From Pseudomonas sp. Teo4 (GTDB taxonomy: Bacteria > Pseudomonadota > Gammaproteobacteria > Pseudomonadales > Pseudomonadaceae), in NCBI RefSeq assembly GCF_034387475.1, contig NZ_JAXCIL010000001.1:3565186-3629185 (forward strand): a stretch of DNA of 64,000 bases. Direction: 5' to 3'. The notes beneath the pieces were generated by a model that was not told the DNA's origin, did not search any database, and saw nothing but the letters and a program-made list of their open reading frames with translations. A program made the position numbers and the translations under genes. This document shows positions 37,209 to 51,643 of the stretch, piece after piece. Numbering within the stretch: position 1 is the stretch's first letter; the number at the start of each line of letters is the position of its first letter.

Positions 37209-38216
37209 CTACTGGAACAACGACTCGCTGGATAGGCCGTTCTTCTCAAGGATCTCGCGCAGACGCTTGAGCCCCTCCACCTGGATCTGCCGCACACGCT
37301 CACGGGTCAGGCCGATCTCCAGACCCACATCTTCCAGGGTGCTGCTCTCATGACCACGCAGACCAAAGCGGCGTACCACCACCTCACGCTGCTTGTCGGT
37401 AAGCTCGCCCAACCACTGATCGATGCTCTGCGACAGGTCGTCATCCTGCAGCAGCTCGCACGGATCGGTTGGCCGATCATCGGTCAGCGTATCGAGCAGG
37501 GTCTTGTCCGAATCCGGCCCGAGGGAAACGTCCACCGAGGAAACCCGTTCGTTGAGGCCGAGCATGCGCTTGACCTCGGCAACCGGCTTCTCCAGCAGGG
37601 TGGCGATTTCTTCGGGTGACGGTTCGTGGTCAAGCTTCTGGGTCAGCTCCCGCGCGGCGCGCAGGTAGACGTTGAGCTCCTTGACCACGTGGATCGGCAG
37701 GCGAATGGTGCGGGTCTGGTTCATGATCGCCCGCTCGATGGTCTGGCGAATCCACCAGGTCGCGTAAGTCGAGAAGCGGAATCCGCGCTCAGGGTCGAAC
37801 TTCTCGACCGCGCGAATCAGCCCCAGGTTGCCCTCCTCGATCAGGTCGAGCAGCGACAGCCCACGATTGACATAGCGACGGGCGATCTTCACAACCAAGC
37901 GCAGGTTGCTTTCGATCATGCGTTTACGGCCAGCGGGATCGCCCTTTTGCGACAGGCGCGCAAAGTGCACTTCCTCTTCTGGCGAAAGCAGAGGCGAGAA
38001 TCCTATCTCGTTCAGATACAGCTGGGTGGCATCGAGCGCCCGGCTGTAATCGATGTACTTGTGTTGCTTGAGCGTAGAGCCTGATTTGGCCCTGGTCCGA
38101 ACCGAAGGTACAGCAGGTTCGTCTGACACCACATCCGTTTCCAAAACGATGCCCGTCTCCATCAGGAGGACGTCATCGTCGATGTCAAACTCCGGCGCTT
38201 CTTTATTGAGAGCCAT
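37209..38216 (-). CDS. rpoS: RNA polymerase sigma factor RpoS
   Basis: A 335-residue stationary-phase/general-stress sigma factor. It begins [20 protein letters not shown], with region 1.2 ([22 protein letters not shown]), region 2 ([37 protein letters not shown], including the -10 recognition part [14 protein letters not shown]), region 3 and region 4.2 ([27 protein letters not shown]). AAAGGA lies before the ATG. It is the downstream member of nlpD-rpoS, and a main rpoS promoter within nlpD is known in related bacteria. Confidence 0.99.
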   Translation of the reverse strand: MALNKEAPEFDIDDDVLLMETGIVLETDVVSDEPAVPSVRTRAKSGSTLKQHKYIDYSRALDATQLYLNEIGFSPLLSPEEEVHFARLSQKGDPAGRKRMIESNLRLVVKIARRYVNRGLSLLDLIEEGNLGLIRAVEKFDPERGFRFSTYATWWIRQTIERAIMNQTRTIRLPIHVVKELNVYLRAARELTQKLDHEPSPEEIATLLEKPVAEVKRMLGLNERVSSVDVSLGPDSDKTLLDTLTDDRPTDPCELLQDDDLSQSIDQWLGELTDKQREVVVRRFGLRGHESSTLEDVGLEIGLTRERVRQIQVEGLKRLREILEKNGLSSESLFQ

Positions 38217-38324
38217 TGTTATAGTCCTTTGCTGAGTTCGAACTCAGACTCGAGCGGCACCTGTTTCCCTGGCAGCGCTGGAGCCTGTCCCCTCTACATC
38301 ACAGGAACAGGCCGGGTACAACGA

Positions 38325-39182
38325 TCAACGGCGTGGCAGGAACTGGAGAGGATCGACGGGTTTGCCCTGGCGGCGAATCTCGAAATGCAGCTTCACCCGA
38401 TCAGTGCCCGTGGACCCCATTTCAGCAATCGACTGCCCTGCCTTGACCTGCTGCCCCTCCCGAACCAAAAGCCTGCGGTTGTGACCGTAGGCACTGACGT
38501 AGGTATCGCTGTGCTTGATGATGATCAGCTCGCCGTAGCCCCTCAAGCCACTGCCGGCGTAGACCACCGAACCATCAGCTGCAGCAAAAACAGGCTGTCC
38601 CAAATCACCGGCGATATCAATGCCTTTATTCAAACTACCGTTTGAAGCAAATTTACCAATCAAGACACCGTTCGCCGGCCAGGTCCAACCGCCCACGGCG
38701 CGCTCTGCGGCAGGCACGGTAGTGACTACCGGCGCCGGAGTTGCGGGCGTTGAGGTCGCCGGTTTGCTACTGCTGGCAGGCGGCGTGGCGGTGCTGCCAA
38801 CGGGGCGGCGAATCACCGTTGTCTTGCTCGAAGACGATGGGTTGGAAACCACGGTGGTACTGCTGCTGGAGCCGCTGCTGAAACGTATCGCCTGGCCGGG
38901 ACGGATGGTATAGGGCGCCGAGATGCCGTTACGTGCCGCCAGCTCCTTGTAGTCCCAGCCGTAGCGGAAAGCGATGGAGAACAGCGTATCGCCGGGCTTG
39001 ACGATGTACTGGCCCGAGGTCACCGCCGGTCGCTTGGGTGCCGTGGTGTTGCGGTCGACCACCCGTGCGCCGCTCGAGCCGGTGCTCGAACACCCGGTCA
39101 GCAGGCTGCCCATGGCCAGTGCGATCACCAGAAGCTTCAAACCCGACCGATCCCTGCGCTGCTGAACGACTGTGTGACCCAC
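38325..39182 (-). CDS. nlpD: NlpD-type amidase activator lipoprotein
   Basis: A lipoprotein of about 285 residues. The lipobox LLTGC gives lipidated Cys31, followed by Ser-Ser. A LysM domain (about 55-98, YIVKPGDTLFSIAFRYGW), a long Ser/Thr/Pro linker and a C-terminal LytM domain follow. The LytM metal site is degenerate (NKGIDIAG instead of HxGxD), as in NlpD, which activates AmiC rather than cutting peptidoglycan itself. The GTG at 39182 is preferred because AGGGGA lies 6 nt upstream; ATG 39197 is an alternative with a poor ribosome site. rpoS follows after 108 bp. Confidence 0.93.
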   Translation of the reverse strand: MGHTVVQQRRDRSGLKLLVIALAMGSLLTGCSSTGSSGARVVDRNTTAPKRPAVTSGQYIVKPGDTLFSIAFRYGWDYKELAARNGISAPYTIRPGQAIRFSSGSSSSTTVVSNPSSSSKTTVIRRPVGSTATPPASSSKPATSTPATPAPVVTTVPAAERAVGGWTWPANGVLIGKFASNGSLNKGIDIAGDLGQPVFAAADGSVVYAGSGLRGYGELIIIKHSDTYVSAYGHNRRLLVREGQQVKAGQSIAEMGSTGTDRVKLHFEIRRQGKPVDPLQFLPRR

Positions 39183-39364
39183 CCGCGCTCCCCTCATGGT
39201 GCCGTAAACGATAAGACGAAATGAAATGCAATATTGTTGCAATTATAACTGAGCCCGTCCGCCTTGGGAGGGCTCAGCACAGCCTGAGATGCAACTCGGC
39301 CGCACCGCAGATAGACAGGGCGCTACGGCAAGAATTCGACGCCCGCGCAAATATTCCGTACGGC

Positions 39365-40778
<1,414 letters not shown>

Positions 40779-40791
<13 letters not shown>

Positions 40792-41837
40792 GGGCTGTCC
40801 GTCTGCCCTCCCGGCACCAGATCGACGATTTCGCGCACCACCACGGTGGCGAAGCATCCGGCCGGAAGGACGAATTCCAGTTGCAGGATATCAGGCTCGG
40901 GATAATGCCACGACAAGCCGCCAATAGGGAGCCGCAGGATACGTCGTTCGTGACTCATTCCCGCTTGTGCCAGCCATTGGCAAAGTGCCATGTGCTGCCC
41001 GGCGATAGCCGACTCCAATTCAGAGGTCGCGCCCGCGGCGGGCGACGGGCCTTCACCCCACATAGGGCCGGTAGGATGCAAGTCGAGAATGGCCAGTCGA
41101 GGATCGGAACATTCCTGCTCGCCTGCCGGAAAGAAACTACGGCTGTCGGTGAACGCCAACAGATCGCCAACCTGCGCACGCTGCCAACTGCCATCGGCAA
41201 CACGGGCCGCCAGCACTTGGTTGAAGACGTAACTGCGCGCCGCCGACAGCAGCCGAGAGCGCACATTGCGCTGTTCCGGTAGCGCCTTGCGTTGCGCCCA
41301 GTCCTGGGCGTCATGCACATTGCCGCCGCCGTGACCAAAACGTTGCGTGCCGAAGTAGTTGGGTACGCCTTGCTGCTTGAGCTGCTCCAGCCTTGCATCC
41401 AGCGCCTGGTGGTCTGCCGCCAGTGCAGTCAGACGCAAGGTGAAGCCGTTGGCGGAATGGGCACCACGCTGCAACTTGCGCTGGTGGCGTACCTGCTTGA
41501 GCACACGCAGCGTGTCGTCTTCGGCGCGGGACAGGTCAGGGTCGGCCTTGCCCGGCAGGTGCAGGCTGAACCACTGGCGTGTCAGCGCCTGACGGTCCTT
41601 GAGGCCGGCATAGCTGATGGCACGAACCGGCACGCCGGCCGCGCGTGCCAGGCGACGGGCAGCCTCTTCGGTATTGAGGTCACGCTTTTCAACCCATAGC
41701 CACAGGTGCTCGCCCTGACCGGACAGCGGGATGTCCAGCACTTCGTCCACCTGGAAGTCTTCGGCTACCGCCTTGAGCACTGCGGTGCCCAGAGATTGGC
41801 CCGATGCACGCGGGCCGAGCAGGTCTTGTTCGATCAT
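40779..41837 (-). CDS. truD: tRNA pseudouridine-13 synthase
   Basis: A 352-residue TruD that makes pseudouridine 13 in tRNA-Glu. The catalytic Asp81 lies in [13 protein letters not shown]. Other marks are [13 protein letters not shown] and the TRUD insertion domain in the second half. The start overlaps the ispF stop by 4 nt (ATGA) and the end overlaps the surE start by 13 nt. The C-terminus ends [10 protein letters not shown]. Confidence 0.96.
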
Positions 41838-42307
41838 GCTGGCAGCAACAGGGCAACCGAATGCACGGCGATACCCTCCTCACGGCCGGTGAAGCCCAAT
41901 TTTTCGGTGGTGGTGGCCTTGACGTTGACCTGGTCGAGTTCGACTTGCAGGTCCTCGGCGATCAGCAGGCGCATGGTTTCAATGTGCGGCGCCATTTTCG
42001 GTGCCTGGGCCACGATGGTGGCGTCGACATTGCCGACTTTCCAGCCCTTGGCCAGCACGATGCCGACCACATGGCGCAGCAGAGCGCGGCTGTCGGCGCC
42101 CTTGAATTGAGGGTCGGTGTCGGGGAAATGCTTGCCGATGTCACCCAGCGCTGCCGCGCCAAGCAAGGCATCGCTCAGCGCGTGCAGCAGCACGTCACCG
42201 TCGGAATGGGCCAGCAGGCCGTATTTGTGGGGGATACGCACCCCGCCCAGGGTAATGAAATCACCGTCGCAAAAACGGTGCACATCGTAGCCGTGGCCAA
42301 TACGCAT
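41834..42307 (-). CDS. ispF: 2-C-methyl-D-erythritol 2,4-cyclodiphosphate synthase
   Basis: A 157-residue zinc enzyme of the MEP isoprenoid pathway. It begins [12 protein letters not shown] with zinc ligands D8 and H10; H42 ([17 protein letters not shown]) completes the site. The [10 protein letters not shown] segment is conserved. It heads the ispF-truD-surE-pcm-nlpD-rpoS run. There is no clear Shine-Dalgarno sequence: a terminator-like hairpin ends 2-3 nt before the ATG. Confidence 0.97.
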   Translation of the reverse strand: MRIGHGYDVHRFCDGDFITLGGVRIPHKYGLLAHSDGDVLLHALSDALLGAAALGDIGKHFPDTDPQFKGADSRALLRHVVGIVLAKGWKVGNVDATIVAQAPKMAPHIETMRLLIAEDLQVELDQVNVKATTTEKLGFTGREEGIAVHSVALLLPA

Positions 42308-42336
42308 AGAAAAACGCCCTGTTTGAGTCAGGGCGT
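42308..42336 (-). terminator. Terminator or attenuator abutting ispF
   Basis: On the minus strand, CGCCCTG and CAGGGCG (42315-42335) form a stem with a 7-nt loop and are followed by TTTTTCT and then immediately the ispF ATG. It probably ends the adhC-fghA transcript, or attenuates entry into ispF. Confidence 0.7.
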
Positions 42337-42390
42337 GATTCTACCTGCTTTACTGGCGATTAGGCTGGGTATTGCGGCCGCTACGCGCCC

Positions 42391-42474
42391 GATCGCCGGC
42401 AAGCCGACTCCCACATGGACTCCGACGACCTTGAGATCACCGCAGTACCTGTAGGAGCCGGCTTGCCGGCGATC
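42391..42474. repeat. REP inverted pair (GCCGGC-type)
   Basis: GATCGCCGGCAAGCC at 42391 and its inverted counterpart ending at 42474 (GGCTTGCCGGCGATC). The left unit has one stem mismatch (GCCGAC). The 35-nt spacer resembles those of the 18.6-kb and 31.2-kb pairs (CCTTGAGATCACCGCAGTAC). Confidence 0.88.
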
Positions 42475-42489
42475 AGGCCAACACCGCTG

Positions 42490-43344
42490 CTACGCCCGTC
42501 CCAACGCCAGTGCGTGATGGCGCAGGTGTTCATCGATGAAGCTGGCGATGAAGTAGTAGCTATGGTCATAGCCCGGCTGCAGCCGCAAGGTCAGCTCATG
42601 CCCCCCCTTGCGCGCCGACTGCTCCAGTGCCTCAGGTTTGAGCTGCTTCTCGAGGAAGTCATCCCGGTCGCCCTGGTCCACCAGCAAAGGCGGACACTCA
42701 CCGGACGGCGTCTCGGCCAGCAGCACACTGGCATCCCACTCGCGCCAGCGTGCACGGTCGTCACCCAGGTAACGGCTGAAGGCCTTCTCGCCCCACGGGC
42801 AATCCATTGGATTGCTGATGGGCGAAAACGCCGATACCGAGCGGTAGCGCCCCGGGTTGCGCAATGCGCAGACCAAGGCACCGTGCCCACCCATGGAGTG
42901 GCCGCTGATGCTGCGCTGGTCGGAGGCTGGGAAATGCGCCTCGATCAGCGCCGGCAACTCCTCGACCACGTAATCATGCATACGGTAGTGCTTGGCCCAA
43001 GGTTGCTGGGTGGCATTGAGGTAGAAGCCAGCACCGAGGCCGAAGTCCCAGGCGCCATCGGGGTCGCCGGGCACCTGCTCGCCACGCGGACTGGTGTCCG
43101 GGGCGACGATGATCAGGCCAAGCTCGGCGGCCAGGCGCTGGGCGCCGGCCTTTTGCATGAAGTTCTCATCGGTGCAGGTCAGGCCGCTCAGCCAGTAGAG
43201 CACCGGCAGCTTCTCGCCTTGTTCAGCCTGCGGCGGCAGGTACACGGCGAACACCATGTCACAGCCCAGCACCTTGGAGTGATGCCGGTAACGCTTGTGC
43301 CAGCCGCCGAAGCTTTTCTGGCAGGAGATGTTATCCAGGCTCAT
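42490..43344 (-). CDS. fghA: S-formylglutathione hydrolase
   Basis: A 284-residue esterase-D-family hydrolase that splits S-formylglutathione into formate and glutathione, the second step of glutathione-dependent formaldehyde oxidation. Nucleophile Ser150 lies in GHSMGGHG; the Asp is in [11 protein letters not shown] and the His in GYDHSYYF. It begins 8 bp after the adhC stop, so the two are one operon. The Cys-containing LTCTDENF segment is typical of the family. Confidence 0.96.
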   Translation of the reverse strand: MSLDNISCQKSFGGWHKRYRHHSKVLGCDMVFAVYLPPQAEQGEKLPVLYWLSGLTCTDENFMQKAGAQRLAAELGLIIVAPDTSPRGEQVPGDPDGAWDFGLGAGFYLNATQQPWAKHYRMHDYVVEELPALIEAHFPASDQRSISGHSMGGHGALVCALRNPGRYRSVSAFSPISNPMDCPWGEKAFSRYLGDDRARWREWDASVLLAETPSGECPPLLVDQGDRDDFLEKQLKPEALEQSARKGGHELTLRLQPGYDHSYYFIASFIDEHLRHHALALGRA

Positions 43345-43352
43345 GACTGACC

Positions 43353-44549
<1,197 letters not shown>

Positions 44550-44572
44550 TTATTGCTGTACAGGGATAATCA

Positions 44573-45463
44573 ATGAGCAGTCGCTGGGAAGGCATCGACG
44601 AGTTCGTCGCCGTGGCCGAGTCAGGCCAGTTCACCGCGGCGGCGGAACGGCTGGGGGTGTCGTCGTCGCACATCAGCCGGCAAATCGCCCGTCTGGAAGA
44701 GCGCCTGCAGACGCGCCTGCTGTATCGCAGTACCCGCCGAGTGACGTTGAGCGAAGCAGGCCAGACATTCCTGCAGCACTGTCAGCGCTTGCAGGACGGC
44801 CGCGAGGAAGCGTTGCGAGCCATGGGTGACCTGGCCAGCGAACCGAAAGGGTTGTTGCGCATGACTTGTGCGGTGGCCTACGGCGAGCGCTTTATCGTGC
44901 CGTTGGTCACCCGCTTCATGGCGTTGTATCCGCAATTGCGGGTCGAGGTGGAGCTGAGCAATCGGACGCTGGACCTGGTGCACGAGGGAATGGACCTGGC
45001 GATTCGGCTGGGGCGTCTTCAGGACTCGCGACTGGTCGCCGCTCGCCTGGCGCCACGGCGCATGTACCTGTGTGCTTCGCCGGCTTATCTGGAGCGTTAT
45101 GGTCGACCGCATAGCCTGTCGGAGTTGGCGCGGCACAACTGCCTGATCGGCAGCTCAGACCTTTGGGCGCTGCAGCAGGATGGTCGGGAAATCAGCCAGC
45201 GGGTGCAGGGGAATTGGCGGTGCAACAGTGGCCAGGCGGTGCTGGATGCTGCGCTACAGGGGATGGGGTTGTGCCAGTTGCCGGATTATTACGTGCTGGA
45301 ACATCTTAAGAGCGGGGCGTTGGTCTCACTGTTGGAGGCGCATCAGCCGCCTAATACAGCGGTTTGGGCGTTGTATCCGCAGCAGCGACATCTTTCTCCG
45401 AAGGTGAGGCGGCTTGTAGATTTCTTGAAAGCCGGGCTTTCGCAACTACCGGAATATCGCTAG
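44573..45463 (+). CDS. LysR-type transcriptional regulator
   Basis: A 296-residue LysR-type regulator of the CrgA-like subgroup. The winged HTH (about 1-62) reads IDEFVAVAESGQFTAAAERLG and then SHISRQIARLEERL; the effector domain spans about 90-290. It is divergent from adhC-fghA with a 107-bp gap, which suggests that it controls formaldehyde detoxification, but its inducer is unknown. The stop is 30 bp before the heptamer microsatellite at 45494. Confidence 0.88.
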   Translation: MSSRWEGIDEFVAVAESGQFTAAAERLGVSSSHISRQIARLEERLQTRLLYRSTRRVTLSEAGQTFLQHCQRLQDGREEALRAMGDLASEPKGLLRMTCAVAYGERFIVPLVTRFMALYPQLRVEVELSNRTLDLVHEGMDLAIRLGRLQDSRLVAARLAPRRMYLCASPAYLERYGRPHSLSELARHNCLIGSSDLWALQQDGREISQRVQGNWRCNSGQAVLDAALQGMGLCQLPDYYVLEHLKSGALVSLLEAHQPPNTAVWALYPQQRHLSPKVRRLVDFLKAGLSQLPEYR

Positions 45464-45493
45464 ACACCATTCCACTTACTTACAGACCCTGTC

Positions 45494-45612
45494 TTGCTCT
45501 TTGCTCTTTGCTCTTTGCTCTTTGCTCTTTGCTCTTTGCTCTTTGCTCTTTGCTCTTTGCTCTTTGCTCTTTGCTCTTTGCTCTTTGCTCTTTGCTCTTT
45601 GCTCTTTGCTCT
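45494..45612. repeat. Heptanucleotide microsatellite (TTGCTCT)x17
   Basis: Exactly 17 perfect tandem copies of TTGCTCT (119 bp). Each copy shifts the frame, so it has no coding sense. Perfect identity of all units implies recent slippage. It forms the left end of the palindromic element, and the sequence after it (CTGTTTTAGCTTCTAAGCG) has a counterpart beside the right-hand repeat. Confidence 0.97.
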
Positions 45613-46278
45613 GTTTTAGCTTCTAAGCGCGCGATAGACCAGACACCACCAATTGCGACTTCAGGAGGCCGAGTGGAGGTCTTGCGGAGGGAGGTGACGG
45701 GCATGGATGCCCGTCAAGCGCTGCGGCCCAGGATGGGCCGTACAGCGCGGTCCTCCCGGGAGCAAGACCGGAGCGAGGGAACCCCGGAGCGAAGCGTAGG
45801 GGCCGGATGTAGGAGCCAGCCTTTTTTGGTTACTTTTTGGGGCGTTTGCCAAAAAGTGACCCGCTGTAAGAGCGGAAAGGTGATTAGGCGTCACCTTGGC
45901 AAATGGATATTCTCACAAGCTTTAAAACCCACTAAACTAAAAAACTAAAAACTAAAAACCAAGCGGCGGCATTTAAACAGCGTGAATATCCATTTGCCAT
46001 GGAGGCGCTTATTCACCTTTTCGCCTTTACGGCGACCTACTTTTGCTCTTGGGCAAAAGTAGGCAAAAACCGCTCGCTCCTACATCCGGCCCCTACGCTA
46101 CGCTCCGGGGTCCCCTCGCTCCGGTCTTGCTCCCAGGAGGACCGCGCTGTACGGCCCATCCTGGGCCGCAGCGCTTGACGGGCATCCATGCCCGTCACCT
46201 CCCTCCGCAAGACCTCCACTCGGCCTCCTGAAGTCGCAATTTGCTGCGTCTGAACTATCGCGCGCTAGAAGCAAAAGC
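45613..46278. repeat. Large non-coding near-palindromic element
   Basis: Arms 45651-45815 and 46077-46241 are 165 bp each and inverted, with about three differences. Inside them are the palindrome TGACGGGCAT-GG-ATGCCCGTCA (45695-45716) and the stem GCGCTG-CGGCCCA/TGGGCCG-TA-CAGCGC (45718-45748). The inner parts (45816-45930 and 45980-46076) are diverged but alignable; each has a hairpin of the ACTTTT type (45832-45857; 46037-46062) and a small GTAA-loop hairpin (45861-45875; 46022-46034). The centre holds CTAAAAA-type repeats. Open frames inside are low-complexity and lack ribosome sites. This looks like a repeated structural element, not a gene. Confidence 0.85.
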
Positions 46279-46308
46279 AGAGCGAGAGCGAGAGCGAGAG
46301 CGAGAGCA
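46279..46308. repeat. Hexanucleotide microsatellite (AGAGCG)x4 plus AGAGCA
   Basis: Four perfect AGAGCG units and one variant end one base before the ispD stop codon. On the minus strand the unit reads CGCTCT, close to the TTGCTCT of the left microsatellite, so both ends of the palindromic element carry related tandem repeats. Confidence 0.92.
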
Positions 46309-46309
46309 G

Positions 46310-47017
46310 TTAGATTCTGCTTGACCAGCGCTGACGCAACCACTCCAGATCTTCCGGGCGAGTCACCTTGATATTGTCACTACGCCCCTCGATCAACCGC
46401 GGCGCCTGACCAGACCACTCAATGGCGGACGCCTCATCAGTCACCACCACATCGGAAACAAGGCACTCGGCTAAAGCCCGATGCAACACCCCAAGGCGAA
46501 ACATCTGCGGCGTATAGGCCTGCCAGATGGTGCTGCGATCCACGGTAGCGCTGACGCGACCATTGGCATCGGCCCGCTTGAGCGTGTCACGCGCCGGCAC
46601 CGCCAACAAACCACCTACAGGGTCATCAGCCAACTCAGACAACAGGCGGTCCAGATCGGAACGCGCCAGGTTCGGCCGCGCCGCATCATGCACCAGCACC
46701 CAATCGTCGTCCGCCGCCCCCTGGGCATGCAGCAACAACAAAGCGTTCAGCACCGAGTCGGCGCGCTCGCGCCCACCCGCCGCGCGCTGGATGCGCGAAT
46801 CGCTGGCGCAGCGCAGGTTCGGCCAGTAAGGGTCATCGGTAGCAATGCTTACCACCACACCCTTGAGCGTCGGATGGCCAAGAAAACAGTCGAGGCTAAG
46901 CTCGAGAATCGTCTGCCCGGCCAGTTCCAAGTACTGCTTGGGACGGTCGGCAGCCATGCGGGCACCCACACCCGCAGCAGGAATCACGGCCCAGAAGGCC
47001 GGTAGCGTATCAGTCAT
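46310..47017 (-). CDS. ispD: 2-C-methyl-D-erythritol 4-phosphate cytidylyltransferase
   Basis: A 235-residue CTP-dependent enzyme of the MEP pathway. The nucleotide loop AVIPAAGVGARMAADRPKQY lies at about residues 10-29. GGRERADSVLNAL and VLVHDAARP (metal-binding Asp) follow, and TDEASAIEW lies near the C-terminus. It overlaps ftsB by 4 nt (ATGA). Its stop codon lies at the edge of the hexamer repeat and palindromic element, so its 3' end is the site most exposed to expansion. Confidence 0.96.
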   Translation of the reverse strand: MTDTLPAFWAVIPAAGVGARMAADRPKQYLELAGQTILELSLDCFLGHPTLKGVVVSIATDDPYWPNLRCASDSRIQRAAGGRERADSVLNALLLLHAQGAADDDWVLVHDAARPNLARSDLDRLLSELADDPVGGLLAVPARDTLKRADANGRVSATVDRSTIWQAYTPQMFRLGVLHRALAECLVSDVVVTDEASAIEWSGQAPRLIEGRSDNIKVTRPEDLEWLRQRWSSRI

Positions 47018-47295
47018 TTTTGCGGCAGCTGGAAGAGGGTTTCGCCCTCTTTGACCATTCCCAATTCATGACGAGCCCGTTCTTCGACGGTCTCCATACC
47101 TTTCTTCAACTCCAGGACCTCCGCGTCGAGCACGCGGTTACGCTCGAGCAATCGCTCGTTCTCTGCGTGCTGCTCGGCGATCTGCTGCTTGAGCTCGGCC
47201 ACTTGCGCCAGGCTGCCATTACCAACCCAGAGGCGGTATTGCAGGCCACCGAGCAGCAGGAGCAGGACGAGGAACAACCAATAGGGACTGCGCAT
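47014..47295 (-). CDS. ftsB: Cell division protein FtsB
   Basis: A 93-residue bitopic divisome protein. A short cytoplasmic start (MRSPYW) is followed by one membrane segment (about 5-22, LFLVLLLLLGGLQYRLWVG) and a periplasmic coiled coil (about 28-75, VAELKQQIAEQHAENERLLERN). It acts with FtsL and FtsQ to activate septal peptidoglycan synthesis. The start at 47295 matches the family; an 11-codon upstream extension does not. It is co-transcribed with ispD. Confidence 0.95.
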   Translation of the reverse strand: MRSPYWLFLVLLLLLGGLQYRLWVGNGSLAQVAELKQQIAEQHAENERLLERNRVLDAEVLELKKGMETVEERARHELGMVKEGETLFQLPQK

Positions 47296-47342
47296 CAAGG
47301 TATCCAGGGTTAAAAAGACGCCGCACACGGGCTCCGAATAGC

Positions 47343-47370
47343 ACGAAGCCTGGCCGAGGCCAGGCTTCGT
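47343..47370 (-). terminator. Hairpin between eno and ftsB
   Basis: A 13-bp perfect stem (ACGAAGCCTGGCC/GGCCAGGCTTCGT) with a minimal 2-nt loop but no T run. It may pause transcription or stabilise the eno mRNA end. Confidence 0.5.
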
Positions 47371-47453
47371 CGACAGAAACCCGTTGGAAGCGTCAGAACT
47401 TTCAGTAGGAAAGGTCCGACAGCCTCGGCTGCTGTCTTTTTACCATCTCTTGC

Positions 47454-48800
<1,347 letters not shown>

Positions 48801-48839
48801 TCACCCGGTGGGGCACAGCAGGCAGACCGGGAGAAAGCG

Positions 48840-48863
48840 CTCCCTGACCAAACGGTCAGGGAG
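48840..48863 (-). terminator. Hairpin between kdsA and eno
   Basis: CTCCCTGACC/GGTCAGGGAG, a perfect 10-bp stem with loop AAAC, lies 33 bp after the kdsA stop. It lacks a strong T run and may be a weak terminator. Confidence 0.5.
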
Positions 48864-48896
48864 AGAACGGGCGGTACTTTACCCGAGAAATGAGCT

Positions 48897-51395
<2,499 letters not shown>

Positions 51396-51643
51396 TTAAG
51401 GCGGCCAGCGCCGCCGGAGAAAGCGAAGGAAGGCCGAAGCCCCCGATCACCTGCGTCAATCACAGTGCATCTCGAAAAACTGCCGCGTCTGTACAGACCA
51501 GGGGTATCCCCGGCATGGAGCTCGCTCGTCATTTCCAGAATCAGCCCAGCAAAAAACTGCTTGGTAATCGGCAACTCCTGTGTTTTCGCGGAACCCACAG
51601 AAGCTGTATCAAGAAGGGAGGGTAGTCTACCCGAATGTACCCT

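Noticed and set aside
45494..45612. Possible CRISPR array
   Set aside because: The unit is 7 bp and contiguous with no spacers, and no cas genes are present.
45364..45948. Open frame reading through the heptamer repeat (ALCSLLF repeats)
   Set aside because: It starts inside the LysR gene out of frame, has no ribosome site, and its repeats are simply the translated microsatellite.
46037..46231. Small open frames on both strands within the palindromic arms
   Set aside because: The same frames occur in both arms because the DNA is repeated; they lack ribosome sites and have low-complexity Pro/Arg composition.
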